The notes under the pieces were generated by a model. That model made no database searches. It saw only the letters and a list, made by a program, of their open reading frames with translations, and had not been told where the DNA came from. DNA of 32,884 nt from Nitrospirota bacterium (GTDB taxonomy: Bacteria; Nitrospirota; Nitrospiria; SBBL01; JAADHI01), in contig JAJDBV010000018.1 in NCBI GenBank assembly GCA_029261165.1, forward strand, positions 1 through 32,884, given 5' to 3'. This document shows, piece after piece, positions 14,592 to 23,063 of this stretch (position 1 is the first letter of the stretch; each line of letters opens with the position of its first letter). A program made the translations under genes and the position numbers.

Positions 14592-16652
14592 ATGAAGAGT
14601 CTGTGGTCAGACCGTGAAGCAAGGAAAATATCGGGGGTAGACCTCGTGGTCTATACCTCAAGATTGATTGGGGCCAATCCGAACCTGGTTCTTTGGGGAG
14701 GAGGTAATTCTTCGATAAAAGTTGATGGAACAGATCACAAGGGCCTGCCCGCGCGAATCCTCTGGATTAAAGGCAGCGGGTCGGATATGAGAACCATCGC
14801 CCCGGAAAACTTCACGCCACTTCGTCTTGACGACCTCCTCCCCCTGATGAAACGAAAGGCAATGAGCGATGAAGAAATGGTGAATTACCAGTTAAAATCT
14901 GTTTTGGAACCCAAAGCCCCAAAGCCGTCGATTGAAACCCTTTTGCATGCTTTCCTACCCGCACCCCACATTTATCACACACATGCAGACGCAATATGCG
15001 CCCTGACGGACACCACAAACAGCCGAAAGATTGTTGAGGATGTCTACGGCCAGGAAGTCGCAGTTGTTGATTACATCCGTCCCGGGTTTCTCCTCTCAAA
15101 AGGGGTTTCTCATGCTTATCAGAAGCATCCCGGTTTGCGCGCGATTATCCTCGACAAACATGGCCTCATCACGTGGGGAGAGACCGCCAAAGAAGCCTAT
15201 GATCAAACCATCCGGATGGTCTCCGCGGCAGAGCGGTACGCCGCACGAAAAAAGCGGGGAAAACAGGCCATGGGTCCCCTTCAGGTCAAGCCGCTCGCGC
15301 GTAAAGAACGCCATAAGGCTGCCGCCGCCCTCGTCCCGGTATTACGCGGTGAAGTCAGTCAGAACAAGCGCATGATCTTCCAATTTGATGATTCTCAAAA
15401 AGTCCTGACCTTTACCGGATCAACAGAAGCCAAACGTTTGACGCAGATTGGCCCCTTTACGCCGGATCATCTCCTCCACACAAAACCATGGCCGCTCTTC
15501 GTCAAGACCAAGGATCCTCGGAATACGGCAGGTCTCATTTCTGAAATTAAGAAGGCATGTGAAGCCTATAGAGAACGCTCTGTCAAATACTTCAATCGTT
15601 ACAAAACACCTGGCGTCACGATGCTCGATCCGAACCCGCGCATCATCCTGATTCCAGGCATCGGGATGTTTACCAGCGGGAAGGATCGACGTGCGGCCGG
15701 CATCACGCGTGACCTCTATCTTCATACGATGGGCGTGATCGAAGCCGCAGAGGCGATTGACGGATACCGGTCGATCCCGACACGGGAGATCTGCAACTTT
15801 GAGTACTGGCCGATGGAAAACTATAAACTGACCCTTCTCCCGCCTGAAAAGGAGTTTTCCAGAAAAGTGGTTCTGATCACCGGCGGCGCCGGGGCGATCG
15901 GCCGCGCAATAGCTGAATCATTTGTGGAAGCGGGCGCCTCCGTGATTTTAACGGATATTCAGTTAGAAAAAGCCGACGCGGCGGTCGCAAAAATAAACGC
16001 CAAGACTGGAGGAGAACAGGCGGTCGCCCTTGAGATGGATGTCACCAATGAGAAGAGCGTCCGCTGCGGTTTTGAAACTGCCGCCCTTTACTTCGGCGGG
16101 CTTGACATCTTTGTTTCGAACGCGGGGATTGCTCGATGCGCAGCTGTGGATCAATTATCCCGTAAAGACTGGGAGGCATCCATTGCCGTCAATGCAACGG
16201 GCCATTTTCTAACATCGAGAGCGGCATTGCAAATCATGAAGGCTCAGGGGCTTGGCGGCGCCATCGTCGTCGTCGCGACCAAGAACGTCCTGGCACCCGG
16301 AAAAGATTTTGGTGCCTATTCTGCGTCCAAGGCCGCCCAGGCACAACTTGCCCGGATTATGGCCATTGAAAATGCCCAGGCAGGAATTCGCGTGAATATG
16401 GTGAACCCGGACGGGGTCTTCGAAGAATCCGGGCTTTGGTCAAAAGAAATCAGGGAAGAACGTGCTCAGGCCCACCAAGTCTCACTTGAAGACCTGGAGG
16501 CCTTCTACGCCAGGCGGAATCTCCTACAAACCCGAATAAGCGCCATGGATGTCGCCCAATCCGTCCTCTTCCTCGCCTCCGACCGGGCCGCTAAAACAAC
16601 AGGCGCCATTCTGCCGGTCGATGGCGGAGTCAAAGAGGCCTTCCCGCGCTAG
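14592..16652 (+). CDS. Bifunctional class II aldolase / short-chain dehydrogenase (RhaD-RhaE type)
   Basis: Two-domain enzyme, 686 aa. Residues 1-about 225 form a class II aldolase: GGGNSS near 36, SIET with a probable catalytic Glu115, the zinc pair HTH (129-131) and DKHGLITWG near 189. Residues about 425-686 form a short-chain dehydrogenase: GGAGAIG (431-437), SNAG (509-512) and YSASK (Tyr576, Lys580), with VDGG at the end. The middle 200 residues are the linker domain typical of this family. Close relatives are rhamnulose-1-phosphate aldolase/lactaldehyde dehydrogenases, which split a deoxyketose phosphate and oxidise the lactaldehyde. No rhamnose isomerase or kinase is nearby, so the sugar is uncertain. 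The usual SDR serine position appears to be Thr563. GGAGAGGG precedes the ATG. It is convergent with the diguanylate cyclase, with 21 bases between stops and no terminator. Confidence 0.88.
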   Translation: MKSLWSDREARKISGVDLVVYTSRLIGANPNLVLWGGGNSSIKVDGTDHKGLPARILWIKGSGSDMRTIAPENFTPLRLDDLLPLMKRKAMSDEEMVNYQLKSVLEPKAPKPSIETLLHAFLPAPHIYHTHADAICALTDTTNSRKIVEDVYGQEVAVVDYIRPGFLLSKGVSHAYQKHPGLRAIILDKHGLITWGETAKEAYDQTIRMVSAAERYAARKKRGKQAMGPLQVKPLARKERHKAAAALVPVLRGEVSQNKRMIFQFDDSQKVLTFTGSTEAKRLTQIGPFTPDHLLHTKPWPLFVKTKDPRNTAGLISEIKKACEAYRERSVKYFNRYKTPGVTMLDPNPRIILIPGIGMFTSGKDRRAAGITRDLYLHTMGVIEAAEAIDGYRSIPTREICNFEYWPMENYKLTLLPPEKEFSRKVVLITGGAGAIGRAIAESFVEAGASVILTDIQLEKADAAVAKINAKTGGEQAVALEMDVTNEKSVRCGFETAALYFGGLDIFVSNAGIARCAAVDQLSRKDWEASIAVNATGHFLTSRAALQIMKAQGLGGAIVVVATKNVLAPGKDFGAYSASKAAQAQLARIMAIENAQAGIRVNMVNPDGVFEESGLWSKEIREERAQAHQVSLEDLEAFYARRNLLQTRISAMDVAQSVLFLASDRAAKTTGAILPVDGGVKEAFPR

Positions 16653-16673
16653 AAATGGCGTCATCGTCCGTTT

Positions 16674-18017
16674 TCAGGAACAAGTCCGATTTCGCCCCTC
16701 CGATTTGGCCCTGTACAAAGCCTTGTCGGCACGTGAAATGATCCCTTCTTGAGACAGCAGTGATTTTTCATTCGCCTTGAATGTCCCTATCCCAATGCTA
16801 CAGGTCAAAACCGCTTTCGCGGGCAGAATTCGGGAAGATGCGACCGTCTCCCGTATACGCTCAGCGACAGCCATGGCATCACTTTCTTCTGTATTTGTCA
16901 TCACGATCAGAAATTCCTCTCCGCCAAAGCGGGTTAAGGTATCATAGGGCCGGATGACAGACTCGAAAAGCTTTGCCAGATCTTGCAGGGCTTGATCACC
17001 GACAAGATGTCCGAATCGATCATTCACCGTCTTGAAATGGTCAATGTCGATCATGAGAATGGATAAGGGGCTATGGAGACGTGATGCCTTTCCTAACTCC
17101 GCAACAAGAGTCTCATTCAGATATCGCCGATTGTAGACACCGGTGAGGGGATCGCGAATCGAAAGACTTTTGATCTTTTCAAAAACCTGCTGTTTCTGTA
17201 TGGCGATGACCGCCTGGGTACCCAATACGGTCATACTGTCCAGGATGGACGGACTGAAGCCCCGAACCTTGAAGTCATCCACATAGAGGATGCCGACCGG
17301 ACCTCTTTCAGAAAACAACGGCACGGCAATGAGCGAGCAGATCCCCTCTTTTACCATGACCGGATTGTTAAAAGTAGGGTGCTTCGAAATATCAGGGATA
17401 AGCACGAGCTCATGTCGTGCCAGAATATATTCCGCCAATCCTCCTTGACGAACGGGATAGACCGCATTCCTGTAAAAATTTGAGGAGAAACCTTTTGCAC
17501 TGACAAGAAAAAGCTCTTCTTGCTCACTATTGTAGATCGAAAGAGAACCGGCAGGCATCTCCGTCATCCGCATCGCACCCGTGACAATCGCCTCGAAGAT
17601 CTGATCAGAAGTCTCTGACTTGGAAAGCATCAGACTGATCTCTGAGAGAATCTTTTGTTCACCAAGGCGTTTTCGGATGCTGGCTTCCTGAACTTCCAGG
17701 TCTCGAATAACATCCCAAAGGAGATAAGTGACCTGGCCGCTGGCGACATCAAATGTCCTTTGCGGAAGATTGCTGAGATTCGCTCCGATCTGGGGGTCCC
17801 CGGTCAGCTCAAAAACCAGATCAGCCTTCACCTTCTCCAAAACTTTGATTGGATCCTCAATATAACAGGGGACACCGACCTCACGCGCAATACGAATTCC
17901 TTCCGCGTTGGGGTCTTGATCAATCACCCCCGTGACCTCGACCCAGTTTGATTGCATGAGTCGGCGCAAAACAGTGGCCCCCCCTTGTCCCGCGCCGACG
18001 ATGACCACTTTAACCAT
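16674..18017 (-). CDS. Diguanylate cyclase: Rossmann domain + GAF + GGEEF
   Basis: Predicted to make c-di-GMP from GTP in answer to a cytosolic signal. Numbering from the ATG at 18017 (447 aa): residues 1-about 100 are a Rossmann nucleotide-binding domain (VVIVGAGQGG at 4-13, and an acidic end of strand two in GVIDQD, which favours NAD over NADP). Residues about 120-278 are a GAF domain (SLIAVPL, GPVGILYVDDF). From about 285 follows the GGDEF domain, with an intact active site GGEEF (365-369) and an intact inhibitory site RPYD (356-359), so product feedback is expected. Upstream GTG/TTG starts exist at 18035 and 18038, but the Rossmann fold begins at this ATG. There are no membrane segments. 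It lies 58 bases after the histidine kinase on the same strand. Confidence 0.88.
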   Translation of the reverse strand: MVKVVIVGAGQGGATVLRRLMQSNWVEVTGVIDQDPNAEGIRIAREVGVPCYIEDPIKVLEKVKADLVFELTGDPQIGANLSNLPQRTFDVASGQVTYLLWDVIRDLEVQEASIRKRLGEQKILSEISLMLSKSETSDQIFEAIVTGAMRMTEMPAGSLSIYNSEQEELFLVSAKGFSSNFYRNAVYPVRQGGLAEYILARHELVLIPDISKHPTFNNPVMVKEGICSLIAVPLFSERGPVGILYVDDFKVRGFSPSILDSMTVLGTQAVIAIQKQQVFEKIKSLSIRDPLTGVYNRRYLNETLVAELGKASRLHSPLSILMIDIDHFKTVNDRFGHLVGDQALQDLAKLFESVIRPYDTLTRFGGEEFLIVMTNTEESDAMAVAERIRETVASSRILPAKAVLTCSIGIGTFKANEKSLLSQEGIISRADKALYRAKSEGRNRTCS

Positions 18018-18075
18018 AGGGAGATGGTAACACACCAACTCCAGATGTCAAGAATTCCAACCCCCGGTCATTCCT

Positions 18076-20484
18076 TCATATGTCGCGGTCTTTTTTGACG
18101 GGAACGCCTACCTGCAAAGTAAAGAAGAAGGTGCTCCCCTCTCCCGGCACGCTCTCACACCAGATCTTCCCCCCAAGGTGTGTAATGATTTCCCGACAAA
18201 TGGGAAGTCCGAGTCCCGTCCCCTTCGGCTTTCCCTCCTGTTTTTCGATCACCTGATAAAATTTTTCGAAGATCCTCTCCCGATCCTCCGGTTCAATTCC
18301 GCCCCCTGTGTCCCTGACGAAGACCTCCACAAAACTTTCATTCTGTGTCACCCCGACGACAACCTCCCCTGACGGGGTGAACTTGATGGCATTACTCAAA
18401 AGATTGACCACCACCCGACGGAGATGTTCCTGGTCCCCATGGATCAGCGGGAGATTCGAACAAGGTTCTATGCGGAGGCCAAGGCCCTGTTTGTCTGCAA
18501 GCGGTTTGGCCAGATTCACCGACTCAAATAAAAGTTGTTTCAAGTTAATAGGAATGATGTCCCATACCATCTTGTCGGAAGATAACTTTGAAAGATCGAG
18601 CAGATCGTCCAAGAGCGACAGGAGGTGTCCTCCCGCCTGGCCGATGATAGAAAGAAAGCGCTGTCGAGACGATGGGTCGAGGTCCTCGGATTCAAGAAGT
18701 TCTGCATACCCAAGGATAGATGTCATCGGGGTCCTGATTTCGTGCGAGACATTCGAGATCAGGTCGGTCTTGAGCTGATCAAGCTCTTTGCTCTTTTCAT
18801 AAAGTTGGGAGTTTTGGGCCGCCATCCCGATCGGTCGTGAGACGGAACTTAGGAGGTCGATCGTATCGGGCGAAAAGGGAGCATCCTTACGCGCCAAAGA
18901 GAGGATCCCTAAGGGGCCTTTTCCCGCGAGGATCGGAATTGAAATCACCTCCTTATAGCCTGCGTTCAGAAGTGGAAGGACGGTTCCGTCCGGCGGCGTG
19001 GTCTTTGGATTAACGATAACCGGGCGACGCAGGAGCACCGTTTTTTTGCGTTGTTGACCCCAAGCTTTTATGACATCTCCAGATGTACCGACCCATTCCT
19101 CATGACTGCCCCTCCCCTCAGACAGCCTGTGCTCCATGCCGTAAACCCCGATATAGCCGGCGTCGGCGGAGATTCGATTGACGACGACAGCAAGGGTATC
19201 TTTCAAGGTCTCCTGAAGGTCAAGTGATCGGTTGGCCACCCTGGAAACCTCATTGATCAGGGCCAGGTCGTCCGTTCGGTCTGAGATCTTCTGCTCCATG
19301 AGAACGGTCGATTCGTAGATTTGATCGGCCATCTTGTTGAAAGCGAAGGCCAGCTCGCCGATCTCATCCCCCGACGAAGTGGGGAGACGGTGGTGGAGTT
19401 CGCCCCTTCCGATCCGCTTAACCCCATCCCTCAGCAGGACAATGGGTCGTGCCACGCGATCCGCCAGGAAGATTGCGGTACAGGCCATCAGGGCGATCAG
19501 GCCAACGCCTGCCAGCGCGCTGTAAGTCTGGAGCGTCCGGATTGGCAGAAAGCTTTCTCTCGGATCCTGGCGGATGAAGCTATGCCACAGTTTGCTGCTT
19601 CCACCACTCGAGATAAAACGGTTAATTTTTGTCGTCGGCGCGAACCCGACGATGGAGTTACTTCCCCCATGCCCGTCGTCCTCGGCCTGAAGCCAGCCGG
19701 AGGTCGGAGAGGAGACCGTCTCCACGAGGGAAACGTTGGAAATGTGGCTTCCGGTCGCAAGGATTGGGCAGATGAGGACCGTCCCGGAGGCATCAACCAG
19801 CATGGCATGGCCGGTCTCTCCAAAACGGATCTGGTGAATCGGTTCTTCGAGAAAGTTTTTCAGGTCAACGACCGCTTTCAGAACCCCGAGCGTTTCGACC
19901 GTCACCTCATCGATGATCGGAAGAACAATATCGAAGACAAACCGGTCCTCGAAACGGTATATATCACTCAGGAAGACCAATCCCCGCTCCGGATCAATCG
20001 CCCTTTTCCACCATGTGTCATTCCCATGAAAGTAACTCGGCTTGAAATTAATCGAAGCCGCCAGGGCACCCTTTCGATCGACAACGAAGAGGACGCCCAA
20101 TTTTCCCTGAGCAATCTCATTCACCATCAGTCTTCTGAGAAGGTCGGAATTTTTTTTTCTCAGGAGCGAGTCTTCGATCACTTCGCCCCGGCGTTCGCGG
20201 TTCCATTCAAGAATCCCGCTTTCAATCGCCCCCAACTCCGGAGGATCGCCGACTTTACGAAGATCTTCCGCGAGTAAAGGAAGAAGATCATTTAATCGTC
20301 TAATTTCCTGTGTGAGAGAAAGGTCGACCTTATGGGCAACCTCTTTGGCAAGGCTCTGAAAGTTCTCACCAATTTCCGAACGAAGCGCAGTCGTCCCGAC
20401 ATAAGAAGTGATCAACAGGCCGGAAGAGAGGACCAGGATACCCCCAATGACGGTTGTTAATATCATCTTTGGACGCAGTTTCAT
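18076..20484 (-). CDS. Membrane sensor histidine kinase (Cache-HAMP-GAF-HisKA-HATPase)
   Basis: Inner-membrane sensor kinase, 802 aa. In order: membrane helix 8-28; a large periplasmic double-Cache-like sensor 35-318 (KLGVLFVVDRKGALAAS and TGHAMLVDASGTVL are its two PAS-like cores); helix 322-341; HAMP about 342-395 (RPIVLLRDGVKRIGRGEL); GAF about 415-560; HisKA with phospho-acceptor His581 in SNVSHEIRTPM; HATPase with Asn698, DTGGGI (725-730) and GTGLGL (755-760). All kinase boxes are intact. Cache domains usually bind small organic ligands. No response regulator lies beside it; the next gene is the diguanylate cyclase. Its ATG overlaps the preceding gene's stop (ATGA), so translation is coupled. 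Confidence 0.93.
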   Translation of the reverse strand: MKLRPKMILTTVIGGILVLSSGLLITSYVGTTALRSEIGENFQSLAKEVAHKVDLSLTQEIRRLNDLLPLLAEDLRKVGDPPELGAIESGILEWNRERRGEVIEDSLLRKKNSDLLRRLMVNEIAQGKLGVLFVVDRKGALAASINFKPSYFHGNDTWWKRAIDPERGLVFLSDIYRFEDRFVFDIVLPIIDEVTVETLGVLKAVVDLKNFLEEPIHQIRFGETGHAMLVDASGTVLICPILATGSHISNVSLVETVSSPTSGWLQAEDDGHGGSNSIVGFAPTTKINRFISSGGSSKLWHSFIRQDPRESFLPIRTLQTYSALAGVGLIALMACTAIFLADRVARPIVLLRDGVKRIGRGELHHRLPTSSGDEIGELAFAFNKMADQIYESTVLMEQKISDRTDDLALINEVSRVANRSLDLQETLKDTLAVVVNRISADAGYIGVYGMEHRLSEGRGSHEEWVGTSGDVIKAWGQQRKKTVLLRRPVIVNPKTTPPDGTVLPLLNAGYKEVISIPILAGKGPLGILSLARKDAPFSPDTIDLLSSVSRPIGMAAQNSQLYEKSKELDQLKTDLISNVSHEIRTPMTSILGYAELLESEDLDPSSRQRFLSIIGQAGGHLLSLLDDLLDLSKLSSDKMVWDIIPINLKQLLFESVNLAKPLADKQGLGLRIEPCSNLPLIHGDQEHLRRVVVNLLSNAIKFTPSGEVVVGVTQNESFVEVFVRDTGGGIEPEDRERIFEKFYQVIEKQEGKPKGTGLGLPICREIITHLGGKIWCESVPGEGSTFFFTLQVGVPVKKDRDI

Positions 20485-21116
20485 TCGAGTCCCGGTAAAC
20501 CCTTCAGAATAAGACCCCTCATTTCATTAAGAATCCGATCAAGCCGTTTTCGATCCGTCTTTGAGGTAACCCCTCTACGAAAAAGATTTTTTATTTTTTG
20601 ATCGACCTCAAAATGTTGGTCCTGAATAAAAGGGCTGAGGAGAAGATAGTTTCGATAGCCCTCCCTTAACTCGGCCTGGGCCAAGATAAGGGAGACATCG
20701 ACCTGATTCAGACCTGCTTCGAGGCGGAGCAGCAAGTCTATATGGATCAGGCGAAGAACAGAACGGAGGACCACTTCATGGCCCTGGGAGATGGCCTCTC
20801 GAATCTCCTCGACGGCATCGATTCCACTCCCCTCTTCCAGATGGTCGGTCCAGGACTTGACCTTCTGGAGCAAACGGACCACGGGACCATAGTCTCTTGC
20901 ATAGACATGGAGGAGAATCTCACGATACACCTCCACAGGAGAATGCACGACTTCCCCTTTGATGGCGTCATCAAGGCGATCACCCCATGCAGGGGACGTG
21001 ACCATGAGCGTACTCAGGAGGATGGCCAGGGTCAGGCAGAGGGACCCTTGGCCCAGTCGTCTAAAAATCGGCGACAACCTGAATAAGAAGGCCATTATTT
21101 TTAAGTGCATTGCCAT
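20481..21116 (-). CDS. Secreted helical protein, unknown
   Basis: A 211-aa protein with a hydrophobic signal (CLTLAILLSTLMVTS) and likely cleavage after SPAWG, giving a mature protein of about 165 residues. It is almost wholly α-helical, with many charged residues and no Cys or evident cofactor motif (VYREILLHVYARDYG, EVDQKIKNLFRRG). I recognise no family. Its start overlaps the porin gene by up to 56 bases; a second ATG at 21095 would shorten this, and neither has a clear ribosome site. The stop overlaps the kinase ATG. A periplasmic partner or ligand-presenting protein for the Cache sensor is a reasonable guess from position only. Confidence 0.7.
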   Translation of the reverse strand: MAMHLKIMAFLFRLSPIFRRLGQGSLCLTLAILLSTLMVTSPAWGDRLDDAIKGEVVHSPVEVYREILLHVYARDYGPVVRLLQKVKSWTDHLEEGSGIDAVEEIREAISQGHEVVLRSVLRLIHIDLLLRLEAGLNQVDVSLILAQAELREGYRNYLLLSPFIQDQHFEVDQKIKNLFRRGVTSKTDRKRLDRILNEMRGLILKGLPGLE

Positions 21117-22200
21117 GTTGTTCTCGGGTCCAATCGTATTCTATCTTAACCACGAAATGAGGCATGGGGGCGACATTCAACCCCAAGGCCCAACGGGATT
21201 GGTCCTGGTTATTGTCCGCGCCTCGATCTGGATCTCGTACGTCATACCGGAGGACCGGCTCAATGTAGTGAAGGTTGTGACGATCAAAAAAGAAAGCATA
21301 TGCGGCCTGAACATAGTACCCGGAGGCATCGGCAGGAATCATTGTCTGATTGATCAACCTTGCCGCAGGATCGCCCGCAGTTGGACCGGCACTGATCGTT
21401 GACTCAACAACGTCCTGGTTATCGCCCGAACGGCGGACCACCTCTCCCCGCAGATCGAGCCCTTCCCAGCGGAGGTTCGCCTCAAAACCAACGAGCTTGA
21501 CTTCCTTCGTCCCGGCTTGATCGTATTCCCCGCCCGCATAGGATACCCCCAAGGTGAGCGACTCGTGAGGCTTTGCGGTGATCCGTCCAATGACGAAGGG
21601 CTGATCGTTGTTGTCGTGGTTCTGGCGATCATCTTTCCGAAGGCCGGCCGGGCCGTTAACCAGGGCGAGTTCATAGTTGAAGGGGATACGGAGATCAGGA
21701 AAGTCATGGAAGATCTTGAACCCAACCTCCGTCCATTCGTGAAAGAGGAGATCGTCTACCATGAAAGGGCGGCTGACCAAGCGGCGAACCGGCGACTGGT
21801 ATTCCAAGACCTCTAAGCCGAAGGGGGCATAAAACTTTCCGAGTTTGAGTTTGCCTCTATCACGATACTTCCATTCGAGAATGGCCCTGTCAAGTTTGAA
21901 CTCTTCCCCGCCATGTTCATACTCCAGCTCTGAGTAGATGGTCAGGTCCTGACGGAGCCTGGCAATGGCATTGAAGTAAAACCCTTTCTGGTCAAAGGTC
22001 TTTCTCCCACCCTCTTTTGTGTTCGGTGCGTCCCGCTCAACATTCCGATAAACGAGATCAACGAAGCCGTGAAACTCGGCAAAGGTCTCCGGATTTCCAT
22101 AAGGAATTCCCGGCACACCGTTTTCAGGCACCTGTGCGGCGGCGGGGAGTGATATGAAACAGATGGCACAAACCGTTAAGAATCGCAAAATACTCTGCAT
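21061..22200 (-). CDS. Outer-membrane porin-like β-barrel protein
   Basis: A 379-aa predicted outer-membrane channel. The signal peptide MQSILRFLTVCAICFISL ends in AAAQ. The mature chain alternates polar and hydrophobic residues in many short strands (KLKLGKFYAPFGLEVLEY, GRITAKPHESLTLGVSYAGG) and ends in ADF, the terminal Phe recognised by the barrel-assembly machinery. It resembles phosphate-selective/DcaP-like porins in general layout; the substrate is unknown. A longer frame reaches 22371, but AGGAGG lies seven bases before the ATG at 22200 and the signal begins there. It is the first gene of the porin-helical protein-kinase-cyclase run. A TAAAC/GTTTA inverted repeat about 50 bases upstream may be regulatory. 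No convincing promoter was found. Confidence 0.85.
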   Translation of the reverse strand: MQSILRFLTVCAICFISLPAAAQVPENGVPGIPYGNPETFAEFHGFVDLVYRNVERDAPNTKEGGRKTFDQKGFYFNAIARLRQDLTIYSELEYEHGGEEFKLDRAILEWKYRDRGKLKLGKFYAPFGLEVLEYQSPVRRLVSRPFMVDDLLFHEWTEVGFKIFHDFPDLRIPFNYELALVNGPAGLRKDDRQNHDNNDQPFVIGRITAKPHESLTLGVSYAGGEYDQAGTKEVKLVGFEANLRWEGLDLRGEVVRRSGDNQDVVESTISAGPTAGDPAARLINQTMIPADASGYYVQAAYAFFFDRHNLHYIEPVLRYDVRDPDRGADNNQDQSRWALGLNVAPMPHFVVKIEYDWTREQHGNALKNNGLLIQVVADF

Positions 22201-22355
22201 CCCTTTTCCTCCTATTATCGCGCATGGTTGCGTTTTCTCGATACTATAAACGATTATGTTTAATTTTACTACGAATACAGATCGCACGGTCCCTGAGTCA
22301 ACATCGGTAAGCGTCGGAGGGTGACAGAAGCCCCATTCCTCAAAACGGATCATAA

Positions 22356-22384
22356 TTGACCTCTCCCCCAAAGTACGTTATAAA
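22356..22384 (+). promoter_or_regulatory. σ70-type promoter of the SnoaL-like gene
   Basis: TTGACC (22356-22361), 17-base spacer, TATAAA (22379-22384), expected start near 22391, about 50 bases before the TTG start codon. It fires away from the porin gene. Confidence 0.65.
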
Positions 22385-22440
22385 GAAGGATTCCTTTCAA
22401 ACAGGGAGGACATCAAAAAAGACCCAAGCAGGAGGCTTAA

Positions 22441-22869
22441 TTGGAGAGCAACATCGAAGCGGTACGTCTGGCCAATGATGCCTTTTATCAGGCCTTTAAG
22501 AAGCTCGACATTCAGGAAATGGAACGCCTTTGGTCAAGGGAGGATTATGTCAAGTGTGTCCACCCGGGTTGGGAAGCACGTCTTGGCTGGAAGGAAGTTC
22601 GGGATAGCTGGGTTCTCATCTTTAATCATACCTACGAGATAAAATTTTCAGTCGATGTCCTCGATGTTACCGTGAATGGCGAGTGGGGCTGGACCCTTTG
22701 TGTAGAGCAAATCTCTACACAAGACCAGGGAAAATGGGTTACGGGAAGGGTCATCGGAACAAACCTTTTTGAGCGCCGGGCTGGACAATGGCTCCTCATC
22801 CATCACCACGGGTCCCCTCAGATCACGATTGAAGAAAAAGAACCGGATGAGTCCTCAAATGGCCACTAG
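22441..22869 (+). CDS. SnoaL-like / DUF4440 (NTF2-fold) protein
   Basis: A 142-aa NTF2-fold protein, cytoplasmic. The layout fits SnoaL-like/DUF4440 proteins: a helical start (ANDAFYQAFKKLDIQEMERLW), then VKCVHPGWEARLGWKEVRDSW and strands through GRVIGTNLFERR to a final QWLLIHHHGSP. Such proteins bind small hydrophobic or polyketide-like ligands, and most in bacteria are uncharacterised; no reaction is claimed. The start codon is TTG at 22441, with AGGAGG five bases upstream. It lies 29 bases before a MITE that separates it from the following same-strand genes. Confidence 0.82.
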   Translation: MESNIEAVRLANDAFYQAFKKLDIQEMERLWSREDYVKCVHPGWEARLGWKEVRDSWVLIFNHTYEIKFSVDVLDVTVNGEWGWTLCVEQISTQDQGKWVTGRVIGTNLFERRAGQWLLIHHHGSPQITIEEKEPDESSNGH

Positions 22870-22898
22870 TCTGGAAAAACTCAGGATGAAGTCGTAAG

Positions 22899-23057
22899 GG
22901 AACCTCTGAATAAGTCATGAATTGTTTTTTCAAGGCAAAAATGTCCCGCTTCTGCGTTGCAACTCTTGACAATAGCAGGCTATTCTCTGCGATTTACGCC
23001 TTGAATCGAAACATTTTATCTCATGAAAAATTCAACTCAGACTTAGTCAGAGGCTCC
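22899..23057. mobile_element. 159-bp MITE, IS5-like ends, TAAG target duplication
   Basis: The ends are inverted repeats: GGAACCTCTGAATAAGTC at the left and, on the other strand from the right end, GGAGCCTCTGACTAAGTC (16 of 18 match). Directly outside stand TAAG (22895-22898) and TAAG (23058-23061), a four-base target duplication. The centre is a perfect AATAGC-AG-GCTATT (22971-22984), and the arms pair imperfectly along their length, so the whole element can fold into one hairpin. There is no reading frame for a transposase. The GGAA...AATAAG end recalls IS5-family termini, so a non-autonomous IS5-type MITE is the best reading. It ends six bases before the next gene's ATG. Confidence 0.82.
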
Positions 23058-23063
23058 TAAGGT

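Noticed and set aside
19321-20277. 318-codon plus-strand frame inside the histidine kinase gene
   Set aside because: The antisense of the kinase sensor region with intact domain structure; the frame has no recognisable motif or ribosome site.
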